Shown piece after piece: positions 39,547-50,126 of a DNA stretch of 64,000 nucleotides. Position 1 is the stretch's first letter. Each line of letters begins with the position of its first letter. The notes under the pieces were generated by a model. It was not told the DNA's origin. It saw only the letters and a program-made list of their open reading frames with translations, and made no database searches. This stretch comes from Desulfocurvus sp. (GTDB lineage: Bacteria > Desulfobacterota > Desulfovibrionia > Desulfovibrionales > Desulfovibrionaceae): NCBI GenBank assembly GCA_020692325.1, contig JAIMKR010000014.1, positions 1 through 64,000 on the forward strand. The letters run 5' to 3'. A program made the translations under genes and the position numbers.

Positions 39547-40163
39547 GATTTCCACCGTACCCAGTCCATGCCCCCGGGGTGGGGAGCGACGCCCCGCAGC
39601 GATTCCATGGTCAGGGGATCGAGGCGCGGAATCTCGCCCAGGATTTTCGTTTGGCCCATGCGCTCGATGGCCTCGCGGTTGCCGGGATTGACCGGGCCGG
39701 AAAGCACGACGCCGATGACGGGCAAATGCCGCGCGCGCAGGGCCATGAGCGTGAGGCAGGTGTGGTTGATGGTGCCGAGTCCGCTGCGCGCCGCCACGAT
39801 GACCGGAACCTTCAAGTGTTCAATGAGGTCGAGGGTGGTGGCCCGCTCGTTGATGGGCACCAGCACGCCGCCGGCTCCCTCGATGACCAGCGGCCGCGCG
39901 GTCTCGGGCGCGTGGAAATCGTCGATGTCGATGCGCTTGCCCTCCAGTTTCGCCGCGTCGTATCCCGCGAGCGGGGCGCGCAACAAATAACGCTCCGGGT
40001 GGACATGCGCGCCGGAAAGCCGCGCCACCACGTCGGCGTCGCGGTCGGGCGGGTGCCCGGACTGGATGGGCTTCCAGTAGTCCGCAGCCGAATGCAGGCA
40101 CAGCCAGGCCGAAACGATGGTTTTGCCGGCGTCTGTGTCCGTGCCGGTGACGAAAACCTTCAT
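39543..40163 (-). CDS. bioD: Dethiobiotin synthase
   Basis: MKVFVTGTDTDAGKTIVSAWL, YWKPIQSG, VIEGAGGVLVPIN. Confidence 0.94.
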   Translation of the reverse strand: MKVFVTGTDTDAGKTIVSAWLCLHSAADYWKPIQSGHPPDRDADVVARLSGAHVHPERYLLRAPLAGYDAAKLEGKRIDIDDFHAPETARPLVIEGAGGVLVPINERATTLDLIEHLKVPVIVAARSGLGTINHTCLTLMALRARHLPVIGVVLSGPVNPGNREAIERMGQTKILGEIPRLDPLTMESLRGVAPHPGGMDWVRWKS

Positions 40164-40984
40164 ACTGCCTCCTTGATGATGCCGCCGTACAGCACCCGGA
40201 CCGTCACATCCATGCCTCCGGCGAAGCTTTTGAGCACCGCGCGGATGGGGCAGGGGCGGTAGCCGGGGCGGGGCGTGTTCGCACCGACGGACTTGAAGCT
40301 CTGCACGAAGGCCCGCGCGTCGGCGTAGTGAATGCGGTGGTCCTCCGTCTCGAAGACGGCGTGGCGTTCCTCCATGCCGCCGAGCCCCGCGCGCAGGGCG
40401 GCCTCGTCCGGCAGGGGAAGCAGACCGGAAGTGTGTCCGGTCTCGGCGAAGGCCTGCTCCCACTCGGCGAAGCTGCCGGCGAGCGGCACGGCGAAGAATA
40501 ACCGTTGCGTCTGCCCGGCCAGATGGACCAGCCCGGCCACGGGATCGTGGAACCATTGGGCTGCCAGATTGGTGACGATGGCGGCGGGCGGTTCGGCGAA
40601 ACAGGCGGCCTCGCCGTTGAGCACGCTGAAGTGCGTTTCCGGCGCGGCGTTTTCTTGCGTCTCGATCAGCTGGACCGCAGCGGCGTCCGGCGCGGGGGCA
40701 GCCGGCGGGGCGGCCGCCAGGGCTGCCAGCTTGGCGCGGCAGCGCTCCAGCATTTCCGGCGCGATGTCCGTGGCCAGATAGCGTTCGACGCCCGCCCACA
40801 CGAGTGTGGTGAGCAGGCCGGTGCCGCAGCCGATCTCGGCCACGAGTCCCTCGGCCGGCAGGCCGCCGTTTTCGTCGATGAACGCGGCGAGGCGTCGCGC
40901 CGTCATCCTTTGCAGCTGGGCGTCGTTGTCGTAGCCCGCCGCACGCGCGCCGAAGCGTCGGGCCACGCGTTCCCTGTGCGTCAT
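40160..40984 (-). CDS. bioC: BioC-like methyltransferase
   Basis: ARRFGARAAGYDNDAQLQRMTARRL, VAEIGCGTGLLTTLV; operon context. Confidence 0.85.
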   Translation of the reverse strand: MTHRERVARRFGARAAGYDNDAQLQRMTARRLAAFIDENGGLPAEGLVAEIGCGTGLLTTLVWAGVERYLATDIAPEMLERCRAKLAALAAAPPAAPAPDAAAVQLIETQENAAPETHFSVLNGEAACFAEPPAAIVTNLAAQWFHDPVAGLVHLAGQTQRLFFAVPLAGSFAEWEQAFAETGHTSGLLPLPDEAALRAGLGGMEERHAVFETEDHRIHYADARAFVQSFKSVGANTPRPGYRPCPIRAVLKSFAGGMDVTVRVLYGGIIKEAV

Positions 40985-41649
40985 GATGCTGTCGCGCGGC
41001 ATTCGATGAACTCCTTCAGGACGGGAACGCACTCGTCCGGGTTGACGAAGGGCAGGGCGTGCCCGCCGGAATCGAAAAGCGAAAGCGTCGCGTCCATGGC
41101 TTGTCCGGCCTCCTCGGCCAGGGCCACGGGGGCGATGCGGTCGTCGCGCGCATGCAGCAGCAGGCATGGCGGCACGTGCCGGGGCGGCTTCGCGTTCAGA
41201 TCGCGCAACAGGGTCAGGTCCCCGGCCAGCCGCGCCACGCCGGCCGCGTCTGGGCTCGGGAGGAGCGGGGCCGACGGCTTCGGCCGCTGGCCGCAGCGGC
41301 GCAGAAAGCGGCGCAGCACGTCGCGCGGGTCCTCTTTCAACCGGGCGAGCATGGCCTCGACGATTTCCGGCGGCGTGCCGCCCGTCCGACCCGGTGCGGC
41401 GCAGAAGCGCAGGAACGCGCCCAGGCCGATGAGACCGCGCCAGGGGACATCCATGCCCAGCAGCTTGGCGAAGCCCAGCGAGTGCCCCACGCCGATCCAG
41501 CCGTCGGGGTTTTCCGGCAACGTCATCCGCGCCGGGCCGAAGTAGCCGGCGTCGAGGGCGAACACGGGGCGTTCGGCGAAGGCCGCGGCGTAGTCGCGCC
41601 AGACTTCCGGCCCGTACCCCCAGCCGTGCAGCAGGGCCAGACCGATCAT
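40981..41649 (-). CDS. Alpha/beta hydrolase, probable BioH-type pimeloyl-ACP methyl ester esterase
   Basis: LLHGWGYGPEVW, IGVGHSLGFAKLL nucleophile elbow, LLLHARDDRIAP, GGHALPF; between bioC and bioF. Confidence 0.75.
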   Translation of the reverse strand: MIGLALLHGWGYGPEVWRDYAAAFAERPVFALDAGYFGPARMTLPENPDGWIGVGHSLGFAKLLGMDVPWRGLIGLGAFLRFCAAPGRTGGTPPEIVEAMLARLKEDPRDVLRRFLRRCGQRPKPSAPLLPSPDAAGVARLAGDLTLLRDLNAKPPRHVPPCLLLHARDDRIAPVALAEEAGQAMDATLSLFDSGGHALPFVNPDECVPVLKEFIECRATAS

Positions 41650-42788
41650 AGTCCGGCCAGGGCGGCCAGCAACCGCGAGATGTCCTCGTCCGTATGCGCG
41701 GCGGAGAGTCCCAGGCGCAGGCGCGAGGTCCCCTGTGGCACCGTGGGCGGCCGCACGGCGGAGGTCAGAATGTCGCGGGCGGCCAGGGCGTCCTTGGCGG
41801 CCATGGCGCGCTCGGGCGTGCCGAGGATCACCGGCACGATGTGCGTCGTCGACGCGCCGGGATTAAGCCCCATGTCGCGCAGACCGGCGCGCAGGCGCTC
41901 CGCCCGGGCGAGCAGGCCGCGCCGTTCGGCGTCGAGCCCCGGCAGCAGCTCCCAGGCGCGCAACGCCGCCGCCACGACGAGAGGCGAGGGCGCGGTGGAG
42001 AAGATGAATCCGCCGGACTTGTTGATGAGGTAGTCGCGCACGATGCGCGAGCAGGCCACGTATCCCCCGCTCACGCCCAGCGCCTTGCTCATGGTGCCCA
42101 TGGCGACGGTCGTCGGGGCGAGCTCGACGGCCTCGCACAGGCCATAGCCGTGGGGGCCGAACACGCCGGTTGCATGGGCCTCATCCACATAGAGCAGCGC
42201 GCCGTGGCGCACGGCCAGGTCCTGCAGCGCGGCCACATCGGCCCTGTCCCCGTCCATGCCGAACACGGACTCGCTGAGGATGACGCGCGGCCGGTCCTCG
42301 CCGGCGTGCTTTCGCAGCAGCTCCTCGAGATGGTTCAGGTCCAGGTGGCGGTAGCGCAGCTGATGCGCCTCCGCCAGCGTGCAGCCCAGATGCATGCTCG
42401 CGTGGTTCAGCTTGTCGGCGAAGACGAGGGGCTCCGCACCGAGCGTGTGCTTGTCCAGCAGGGCCGCGATGCACGCGGCGTTGGTCTGATAGCCGCTGGA
42501 GAAAACGAGCGCGGTCTCCGTGCCCTTGTCGGCGGCGATGCGCGTCTCGAAGGCCTCGTGCGCGGGGGTGTTGCCAGAGAGCAAGCGCGAACCGGTGGAG
42601 CCTGCCCCGTACTTGCGCCCGGCCTTGATGGCCGCATCGACCAATTCCGGCCGGTGGGCCAGCCCCATGTAGTCGTTGCCGGAGAAATCGAGCAGGCCGG
42701 CCGTGTTCGGATGTGGCAGATGGCGCAAAAGCCCCTTGTCCGCCAGCCCGGTCAGGGCGGCTTCGTAACGTGAGAGAACGTCGGTCAT
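41646..42788 (-). CDS. bioF: 8-amino-7-oxononanoate synthase
   Basis: NDYMGLAHRPELVDAAIKAGRKYGAGSTGSRLLSG, YVDEAHATGVFGPHGYGL, GTMSKALGVSGGYVA. Confidence 0.94.
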   Translation of the reverse strand: MTDVLSRYEAALTGLADKGLLRHLPHPNTAGLLDFSGNDYMGLAHRPELVDAAIKAGRKYGAGSTGSRLLSGNTPAHEAFETRIAADKGTETALVFSSGYQTNAACIAALLDKHTLGAEPLVFADKLNHASMHLGCTLAEAHQLRYRHLDLNHLEELLRKHAGEDRPRVILSESVFGMDGDRADVAALQDLAVRHGALLYVDEAHATGVFGPHGYGLCEAVELAPTTVAMGTMSKALGVSGGYVACSRIVRDYLINKSGGFIFSTAPSPLVVAAALRAWELLPGLDAERRGLLARAERLRAGLRDMGLNPGASTTHIVPVILGTPERAMAAKDALAARDILTSAVRPPTVPQGTSRLRLGLSAAHTDEDISRLLAALAGL

Positions 42789-42824
42789 GTCGTGCGGCCT
42801 TCAAACCGCGGCGGAGCGGCGCGT

Positions 42825-43604
42825 CTACCAGACCATGCGCATTGGCACGCCCTGGCCGGCGATGTGCTCCTTGATTTGGCGGATGCTGTATTCGCCGTAG
42901 TGGACGATGGAGGCGATGAGCGCGGCGGAGGCCTTGCCCTTGGTGAAGGCATCGGCCATGTGCTGCGGATTGCCCGCGCCGCCGGATGCGATCACCGGAA
43001 TGCGCACGCTCTCGCTGACGAGTCGGGTCAACTCGAGGTCGTAGCCGTCCTTGGTGCCGTCGGCGTCGATGGAGTTGAGGCAGATTTCGCCAGCGCCCAG
43101 GGATTCGGCCCGCCTGGCCCAGGCCAGCGCGTCCATGCCGGTGTACTTGCGGCCGCCGTGGATGACCACCTCGAAGCCCGAGGGAATCTGCGCGGACTTG
43201 GGCACGCGCTTCACGTCCATGCCCAGCACCACGCACTGCGCGCCGAATGCCGCCGCACCCTCGCTGATGATGCCCGGGTTCTTGACCGCGCCGGAATTGA
43301 CGGAGCATTTCTCGGCCCCGGCCAGCAGCACGGCGCGCATGTCGGCCACGGTGGAGAGGCCGCCGCCCACGGAGAAGGGGATGAAGATCTGACTGGCCAC
43401 GCGCTCCACCACGTCGAGGAAGATGCCCCGACCTTCGCTGGAGGCGGTGATGTCGTAGAACACGATCTCGTCCGCGCCTTCCTCATAGTAGTGGCGCGCG
43501 GTCTCCACGGGATCACCGATGTCGACGTTGTCCTTGAACTTGACGCCCTTGGTGAGTTTGCCGTCGCGCACGTCAAGGCAGGGGATGATGCGCCTGCTAA
43601 GCAT
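42825..43604 (-). CDS. hisF: Imidazole glycerol phosphate synthase HisF
   Basis: [38 protein letters not shown]. Confidence 0.96.
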   Translation of the reverse strand: MLSRRIIPCLDVRDGKLTKGVKFKDNVDIGDPVETARHYYEEGADEIVFYDITASSEGRGIFLDVVERVASQIFIPFSVGGGLSTVADMRAVLLAGAEKCSVNSGAVKNPGIISEGAAAFGAQCVVLGMDVKRVPKSAQIPSGFEVVIHGGRKYTGMDALAWARRAESLGAGEICLNSIDADGTKDGYDLELTRLVSESVRIPVIASGGAGNPQHMADAFTKGKASAALIASIVHYGEYSIRQIKEHIAGQGVPMRMVW

Positions 43605-44235
43605 TGCGGGCCTCCAGGCAGTAGTCGTGGAAATTCCTGAGCAGGGTGAGCCCCGGGGTTCCGCTTTTTTCCGGGTGGAACTGCACGGCCCACAGGCCGG
43701 GCCGGCCGTGGACGGAGCAGAAGGTCTCGCCGTAGCGCGTCTCGCCGATGACGTATTCAGGATCGGGCGCGGGATAGTAGCTGTGGACGAAGTAGAACTC
43801 GGCGCCAGCGGGGATATCCTTGAACAAGGGGCAGTCCGCCTTCAGCGTCACGCGGTTCCAGCCCATGTGCGGAATGCGGATGGACGAGCCGTCCTCCTCG
43901 GTCCAGGCCGGATTGAACAGGCGGCACTGGCCGGGGATGATGCCGAGGGTGGTCGTGTCGTTCTCCTCGCAATGGTCGAGAAGAATCTGACAGCCGACGC
44001 AGATGCCGAGCAGGGGTTTGTGGCTGGCCACGAGTTCCCGCAGCTTGGCGTCGAGCCCGCGCGAGGCGAGTTCGCGCATGGCCTGTCCCGCCGCGCCGAC
44101 GCCGGGGAAGATGATGCCGTCGGCCTGTTCGAGCACGGCGGAGTCGGCGGTGATCCGGTTTTCGATGCCCAGATGGTCGAGCGCGCGGCGGACGCTTGTC
44201 TGGTTGCCGGCCTTGTAATCGAGGATGGCGAGCAT
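43597..44235 (-). CDS. hisH: Imidazole glycerol phosphate synthase HisH
   Basis: [57 protein letters not shown]. Confidence 0.95.
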   Translation of the reverse strand: MLAILDYKAGNQTSVRRALDHLGIENRITADSAVLEQADGIIFPGVGAAGQAMRELASRGLDAKLRELVASHKPLLGICVGCQILLDHCEENDTTTLGIIPGQCRLFNPAWTEEDGSSIRIPHMGWNRVTLKADCPLFKDIPAGAEFYFVHSYYPAPDPEYVIGETRYGETFCSVHGRPGLWAVQFHPEKSGTPGLTLLRNFHDYCLEARNA

Positions 44236-44857
44236 TCCTGGCTCCTTGTGCGATGCTGCAATAAATGTATCCTTTGAAAACTAGTCAATTTTCCGCCGGA
44301 AGACAAGGCCCGCCGCTCCGGGCCGGGTGGGAAGGGCTTGGTGATGCGGTTCAGGTTGAGCGGACCGGAACCGCCGCTTAGGACGCAGGCGAGGACGCAA
44401 CGACCCACCGTCATGGGGCCGGAGAGGTGCACGCGGGCGAGGCGTTCGGCTCGCGCCACCATCGCAGCCATCTCCGTGGACACGGGGAGGGGCGATCGGA
44501 CCAGGGAATTTACCGTGCTGTCTTGAGCCCACGGGGCCGGGGAGGGGCGGGAGCACAGGATTCCTAATCCTGGTGTCGCAGGTTCTCCGTCGATTGTGCG
44601 GAGCGGGGTGCTCGGGCGAGGCGCTCGCCGCGCGCCGCCATGGCGTCAATCGCCGTCACCTCCGTTCGAAAGCCGCCTTCCCCACGCCCCAGCGGATTAA
44701 GCCCGCGAAAGGCGGCAGGCAGCCACATGACTTCCCGCCGCGTTAAAAGGAAACGCGGCTCGGCGTGGTCTGATTTGGGAAAGGCAGGGGGGGCTCCGGC
44801 GTGCTGGTCCGGGTGCTCAGACTGGGCGGGAGGGCGCTCGCGGTGGAATGTCATTCC

Positions 44858-45862
44858 TTACTTGGCCAGCACGCGCAGGTACAGGTCGCCGATGAACGGC
44901 CCCAGACGGCGGCCCAGACCACGCAGGCGCACGGGGCGGCCCACCACGAAGTCCGGCGGCAGGGTTATCTCGATGGTCCTGGGCTGACCGAAGCGTGAGG
45001 TGATGGTGAGCCGCAGCAGCCGGCCCGGAGCCAGCGCATGCGCCGGGTAATGCACGGTCTGCTCGTCATCCAGCTGACCGCGCAACCACGACTTGACACC
45101 GCCGATGAGCCCCTTGCCCAGGTCGAGGCGGAGCGTCTTGTCCCCCCAGGCGAGTTCCAGGCGGCGGCGTTTGGCGGCGACGCGCCCGGTCGTCGTCGCG
45201 CCGGCCGGACCCGGGCTCGCGGCCGCGTTCGGTTGGAACGTCGCTCCCGCGCCGGAGCGCGAGGGGCCTGGCCTGCCGCGCAGCTGACTGTAGATGTCCT
45301 CGAACACCTGCCGGGCGAAGGGGTCCGCGAGCAGGTCGCGCAGCACCTCCTCCTCGCGTAGGCGGGAGGCGTCGCCGCCGTCCGTCGTCCATCCCGAAGC
45401 CCCGGCCCATCCCGAAGTCCCCGTGGACTGACCGGACGAGGACTTGGTCGCTCCCCCGCCGGGAAAAGCGCCCGATCCGGTCGTCTTGTCGCCCGGCGGG
45501 GTTTTGGTCGCGGACCCGGACGTTTTGGCCTTGCCGGCCCCGCCCTTTTGCTCCCGCGCCGCGCTCTTGGCGTAAGCCCGGCCGGCCTTGGCGCGGGCCT
45601 TGGCCTCCTGCCCGGCGGATTGGGTGTCGGCCCGGCGGTTGCGCGCGGTTCGCTCGGAGCGGCCCGCCGCGTCGTTGTCCTTGAGGGCGCGCGAGAGCAG
45701 AACATAGGCCTCGTTGAGTTCGCGAAACTTCTCGGCCGCGTCGGGCGCGGGGTTCAGATCCGGGTGCAGGCTGAAGGCCAGCTTGCGGAAGGCGGATTTG
45801 ACCTCTTCGAGCCCGGCTCCGGGCGGAACGTGCAGAATGCGTCGGCAGTCGCGGAGGTTCAT
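44858..45862 (-). CDS. J-domain protein with low-complexity linker and DnaJ-CTD-like C-terminus
   Basis: [33 protein letters not shown] (HPD), G/S/T/K-rich linker, [38 protein letters not shown]. Confidence 0.82.
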   Translation of the reverse strand: MNLRDCRRILHVPPGAGLEEVKSAFRKLAFSLHPDLNPAPDAAEKFRELNEAYVLLSRALKDNDAAGRSERTARNRRADTQSAGQEAKARAKAGRAYAKSAAREQKGGAGKAKTSGSATKTPPGDKTTGSGAFPGGGATKSSSGQSTGTSGWAGASGWTTDGGDASRLREEEVLRDLLADPFARQVFEDIYSQLRGRPGPSRSGAGATFQPNAAASPGPAGATTTGRVAAKRRRLELAWGDKTLRLDLGKGLIGGVKSWLRGQLDDEQTVHYPAHALAPGRLLRLTITSRFGQPRTIEITLPPDFVVGRPVRLRGLGRRLGPFIGDLYLRVLAK

Positions 45863-46326
45863 GACCGGTTACGGCGTTTGAGCTCGTCGGGCAGCACGAG
45901 CGCGTGGGGCGTCTCCTCACCGGGCTCGTGCATCAAGCCATTGGCGTAGAGATAGTCCACGCCCTCGCGCACGAAGGCCTCGTGCCCGGCCGAGCCATCG
46001 ACGCCGGGGCAGTCGCTTTGAATCATCTCCCAGCTGGCCTGATCCACGAGGTTGCCGCGAAAGAACGGCCAAGCCCGGCAGATGTCCGGCCGGCCGGGAT
46101 GCACGCCGCAGCCCACGCCCTGGCGGAAAAACACGCAGTAACCATCGTCGCCCGCGAGCAAGCGGATCTTGCCGCCCACGCGCTCGGCGTAGCGCTCCAC
46201 GAGTTCCGCCACGCTGATGCCCAGGTGCTCGGCCAGCCGCTCGCGGTCGCGCGCGGTCATGATGATGCCGCCCACGCCGTGACAGCAATGGCCGCAGCGG
46301 CGGCATTCGAAGGCCGCCGCGCTCAT
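45859..46326 (-). CDS. YkgJ-family cysteine cluster protein
   Basis: [16 protein letters not shown]...[16 protein letters not shown]. Confidence 0.85.
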   Translation of the reverse strand: MSAAAFECRRCGHCCHGVGGIIMTARDRERLAEHLGISVAELVERYAERVGGKIRLLAGDDGYCVFFRQGVGCGVHPGRPDICRAWPFFRGNLVDQASWEMIQSDCPGVDGSAGHEAFVREGVDYLYANGLMHEPGEETPHALVLPDELKRRNRS

Positions 46327-46745
46327 GGGCGGTCTCCACGCAAGCGCGCGTGCTCCACCATCAGACAGCGGTCCGCCGCCACCTCGACGCCGGAGCCTGC
46401 GAGCAGTTCGCGCGCCTCGGCGCTGTCGATGCCCGACTGCATCCAGAAGCATTTCGGTCGGGGCGAAAGGGCCAACACCTCGCGCGCGTGGGCCGGGCAG
46501 GCCTCCGCCACGCGGAAGAGGTCCACGAGGTCTATGGAAACGGGAACGTCGGCGAGGGAGGGATAAGCCTTGCGCCCCCACACCTCGGCGCGTTTGGGAT
46601 GGACCGGGACGACATCGTACCCGGCCTCGATGAGATACCGGCCAACCCTGTCGACGGGTTGGCCGGGCCTGTCCTTGGCCCCGACAATGGCGATGGTCTT
46701 GACCTGCCGGAGCAGGGCGGCTAGCTCTGTGTCGCTGTGCAGCAT
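46323..46745 (-). CDS. CoA-binding domain protein (YccU-like)
   Basis: IAIVGAKDRPGQPVDRVGRYLIEAGYDVVPVHP, CFWMQSGI. Confidence 0.87.
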   Translation of the reverse strand: MLHSDTELAALLRQVKTIAIVGAKDRPGQPVDRVGRYLIEAGYDVVPVHPKRAEVWGRKAYPSLADVPVSIDLVDLFRVAEACPAHAREVLALSPRPKCFWMQSGIDSAEARELLAGSGVEVAADRCLMVEHARLRGDRP

Positions 46746-46872
46746 GGCGTCCTTATGGCGGGCGCGCCGGCGAAACCGCCGCGCGTCGCGCGCTGGTGGA
46801 TGATGTTGAACCTTTAGCGCAATCCGGGCCGGCTTGCTAGTCCCGCAAGCCCCGCCGGACATGGAGTTTCGC

Positions 46873-48099
46873 ATGTTTGAAGCGCTGTCCACCATTCCCG
46901 CCGCGGAGATCGCCCGCCGCAGGGCCGACTGCCGTGCATTGCTGGCCGAACTGACCCCAGACGCCTCGGGACTGCTCGCATGCGGCCGCACGGCCATCTA
47001 CCACCTCACGGGCACGCTGGGCATGGGGTGTCTGTGGCTCCCGCGCGAGGGCGAGCCGCTGCTCATGCTGCGCAAGGGCGCGGAGCGCGCCGAACTGGAG
47101 GCGCCGGGAACCCGTGTGGTCACGTACCGCTCGTACAAGGATTTGGAGGGGCTGACGGCCGAGGCCGGCGTCCCCATCGGCGAGGTCGTTGCCGTGGACA
47201 TGGCCGGCCTTTCCTGGCAGCTGGGGCAGATGCTGGCCAGCCGTCTGCCCGGCCGGCGCTTCGTCTCCGGCGACGCCGTCGTCGCCATCGCCCAGTCGCG
47301 CAAGAGCGAGTGGGAACTCGGCATTCTGCGCTCCTGCGGCGAACGTCACCACCTGGCGCTGCACGACGTCATGCCCCGGCTCATCAAGCCCGGCATGACC
47401 GAGCGTGAGATCGCGCACATCGCCTGGGCCGTCTTCTACGAGCTGGGGCATCAGGGCATTCTGCGCATGAGCGCCTTCGGCGAGGAATGCTTCCTCGGCC
47501 ACGTGTCCGCCGGCGACTCCGGCAACTACCCGAGCAGTTTCAACGGCCCGCTGGGCGTGCGCGGGGAGCATCCGGCCGTGCCGCTCATGGGCTACGCCGG
47601 CAAGGTGTGGCGCAAGGGCGAGCCGCTGGCCCTGGACATCGGCTTTCAGATCGAGGGCTATCACACGGACAAGACGCAGATGTACTGGAGCGGCCCGTCC
47701 GACTCGGTGCCGGCGGAGGCGCGGGCCGCATACGACTTTTGCGTGGACGTGCAGGCCTGGGCGGCGGAGGCCCTCAAGCCCGGCGCGCTGGTCGGCGACA
47801 TCTGGACCCACTGCCTGCAATGGGCGAAGGACGCCGGTTTCTACGACGGCTTCATGGGACTGGGGGCGAACAAGGTGCCCTTCCTCGGCCACGGCATCGG
47901 ACTCGCCATCGACGGCTACCCCGCCATAGCCAAGGGCTTCGACCGGCCGCTGGAGACCGGCATGACCCTGGCTCTGGAGCCCAAGCAGGGCGTCCCGGGG
48001 CTGGGAATGCTGGGAGTGGAGAACACCTTCGAGGTCACGGCGGCCGGTGGCAGGTGCATCACCGGCGACGCCTACGAGCTGCTCTGCGTCCAGGAGTAG
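46873..48099 (+). CDS. M24-family (Xaa-Pro) aminopeptidase
   Basis: LALDIGFQIEGYHTDKTQMYW, FLGHGIGLAIDGYP, TLALEPKQGVPGLGMLGVENTFEVT. Confidence 0.86.
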   Translation: MFEALSTIPAAEIARRRADCRALLAELTPDASGLLACGRTAIYHLTGTLGMGCLWLPREGEPLLMLRKGAERAELEAPGTRVVTYRSYKDLEGLTAEAGVPIGEVVAVDMAGLSWQLGQMLASRLPGRRFVSGDAVVAIAQSRKSEWELGILRSCGERHHLALHDVMPRLIKPGMTEREIAHIAWAVFYELGHQGILRMSAFGEECFLGHVSAGDSGNYPSSFNGPLGVRGEHPAVPLMGYAGKVWRKGEPLALDIGFQIEGYHTDKTQMYWSGPSDSVPAEARAAYDFCVDVQAWAAEALKPGALVGDIWTHCLQWAKDAGFYDGFMGLGANKVPFLGHGIGLAIDGYPAIAKGFDRPLETGMTLALEPKQGVPGLGMLGVENTFEVTAAGGRCITGDAYELLCVQE

Positions 48100-48106
48100 G
48101 GACGGA

Positions 48107-48598
48107 TCAGCCGGCGGCGATCATCTGAAGCTGGCCGGGCTGCAACAGCCAGCGCAACGTGGCGTTGCGGGCGTTCCAGTTGGTCACCCCCACGGCCAGC
48201 AGCGCGCCGCCCTCCAGCGCCAGCGAGAGCCGGGGCCCGGAAGAGAGCAGATGCGAGGCCAGCGCCCCGAGCAGCGGCATTTCCCCGCAGATGAACACGG
48301 ACTGGTAGCGTTCCACCTGCCGCAGCTCCTCCAGGCAGGTTTTGATGTTCGTGCGGCCGTCCAGCGCGTCGAAGTGGGTGACGCTGCTCCCGGCGTAGCC
48401 CAGCCCCTCGGCGATGATGGTGGCGGTTTGCAGCGCCGGATGGAACGGACTGGCGAGCAGCGCGTCGAACCACAGTCCCATGATTTTCATGGCCCTGGCG
48501 GTACTGCGGGTCAGGTCGTGTCCCACGGGGGTGAGCGGCTGGTTGGCCTTGACCTCCTGGGGCAGGCAGGCGCCGTGCTGCATCAGATACAGATTCAT
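48107..48598 (-). CDS. SixA-like histidine phosphatase
   Basis: MNLYLMQHGACLP...PLTPVGHDLTRSTARAM...LASPFHPALQTATIIAEGLGY. Confidence 0.78.
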   Translation of the reverse strand: MNLYLMQHGACLPQEVKANQPLTPVGHDLTRSTARAMKIMGLWFDALLASPFHPALQTATIIAEGLGYAGSSVTHFDALDGRTNIKTCLEELRQVERYQSVFICGEMPLLGALASHLLSSGPRLSLALEGGALLAVGVTNWNARNATLRWLLQPGQLQMIAAG

Positions 48599-48767
48599 GG
48601 CTTGCTCCCAACGATAAAAGACCGGCCCGCGAAGGTGCGGGCTGGCAACGTGACCATGGAACATATCCCTTCGTTCCGGCCCGCGCAAGCGTGCTTACCT
48701 TGGCCTACGCATTGGATTATCCCGGCCGGACGTTGTGCCCGGGGCGGAATTGGTGTAGCCTCAGTTC

Positions 48768-49190
48768 ATGATTCCCGGCAATGATCCGTCACGCGCCCGA
48801 TCCGTCCGGGTCGGACGCGCACGAAAGCCGCGTGGAAAATTCCCGCGCCTGCTTTGCTGCGTGCTTGGCGCGGTCCCGCTCTGCGCGTCCCTCGCCGTCC
48901 CCGTCCGGGCGGAGGTGGTGCGCATCGCCTTCGAGGCGAGGTCTGACCTGCCGCCTCAGGTCGCACGACGGGCGCCGGGACGGGGCCTGGCCGACGCCGT
49001 CAGGCGCGAGGCCGCGCGTCTCGCCCGTCACGTGGCGGATCAGCGGGCGCTGGACGCCCACCTCGGGCAGGCTGTCGCCGAGCCGCACCTCACGCTGGAG
49101 GAACAGGCCGGTCCAGCCGCCGCTCCCGTCGGCGATGGCGCCGGGCCGTTCCCCGGTGGACAGAATCAGTCGAGGATTCCCGCTCCATGA
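48768..49190 (+). CDS. Hypothetical secreted protein
   Basis: Signal-peptide-like LLCCVLGAVPLCASLAVPVRAEV; stop overlaps the next start (ATGA). Confidence 0.45.
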   Translation: MIPGNDPSRARSVRVGRARKPRGKFPRLLCCVLGAVPLCASLAVPVRAEVVRIAFEARSDLPPQVARRAPGRGLADAVRREAARLARHVADQRALDAHLGQAVAEPHLTLEEQAGPAAAPVGDGAGPFPGGQNQSRIPAP

Positions 49191-49777
49191 CGCCTTCCCT
49201 GCGAGAAAACAACTGGACCATTCCGAACCTGCTCACGCTGTTGCGCATCATGCTCACGCCGGGGTTCGTCATCGCCTTCGTGGATCAGCGCTTCGCCCTC
49301 GCCTGGGTGCTTTTCGCCGTGGCCGGGCTCACGGACGCCCTGGACGGCACGCTGGCGCGGCTGCTCAAACAGCGCTCCACCTTCGGGGCCATGCTCGACC
49401 CACTGGCCGACAAGGTGCTGCTCGTCATGAGCTTCCTGTGCTTGGCGCAGCAGGACTGGCTTCCGCGCTGGCTGGCCGTGCTCGTGGTCAGCCGCGACGT
49501 GCTCATCGTGGGCGGGCTGGCCTTGTTGCACTACTGCGGTGTGGATGTGAAGCGTGGCATCAATCCCGCATGGATCAGCAAATTCACCACGTTGGCGCAG
49601 ATTTCGCTCGTGTTGCTGGTGATGGTGGAGCACAGCATGGAATGGTGGCAGCCCATGTTGCGTTCCGGGCTGGTGTGGGCCGTGGCCACGCTCACGGTGC
49701 TGAGCGGGGCGCACTATATCAACGTGGGCCTGCGCATGTTCCCCCATGGTGAGAACGGCCAACAGGCAAAGTCGTAA
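49187..49777 (+). CDS. CDP-alcohol phosphatidyltransferase (PgsA-like)
   Basis: NLLTLLRIMLTPGFVIAFV, AGLTDALDGTLARLLKQRSTFGAMLDPLADKVLLV (DGxxAR...GxxxDxxxD). Confidence 0.92.
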   Translation: MTPSLRENNWTIPNLLTLLRIMLTPGFVIAFVDQRFALAWVLFAVAGLTDALDGTLARLLKQRSTFGAMLDPLADKVLLVMSFLCLAQQDWLPRWLAVLVVSRDVLIVGGLALLHYCGVDVKRGINPAWISKFTTLAQISLVLLVMVEHSMEWWQPMLRSGLVWAVATLTVLSGAHYINVGLRMFPHGENGQQAKS

Positions 49778-49783
49778 CTCCGC

Positions 49784-49975
49784 CTACTTTCCCCCGCCCT
49801 TCTTCTTGTCGCGTTCCGACTCGGGCGTCACGTCGATCTCGTCGGGTTCGTTCAAGCTGCGTTTGAAGTTCTTGATGCTGCGGCCCAGGCCGGAGCCGAT
49901 GCCGGGCAGCTTGTTCGCGCCCGAAATGAGCAGCACCACGATAACTATGAGTAAAATTCCTGTAAGTCCGCCCAT
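49784..49975 (-). CDS. tatA: Sec-independent translocase protein TatA/E
   Basis: [41 protein letters not shown]. Confidence 0.88.
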   Translation of the reverse strand: MGGLTGILLIVIVVLLISGANKLPGIGSGLGRSIKNFKRSLNEPDEIDVTPESERDKKKGGGK

Positions 49976-50126
49976 TTGTGGTTCCTCCCGGTCCCTTCAT
50001 CCTACGCCGTGGACCGGCGCAGGTCAATGACCGCCGGCCCTGTGCGCTTTACAAGCCGAGGGCCCGCGGCTTACATTAAAACAGATGCGGCATGATCGGC
50101 GTTGTTTTGGGGAGGAGCCACGGGTG

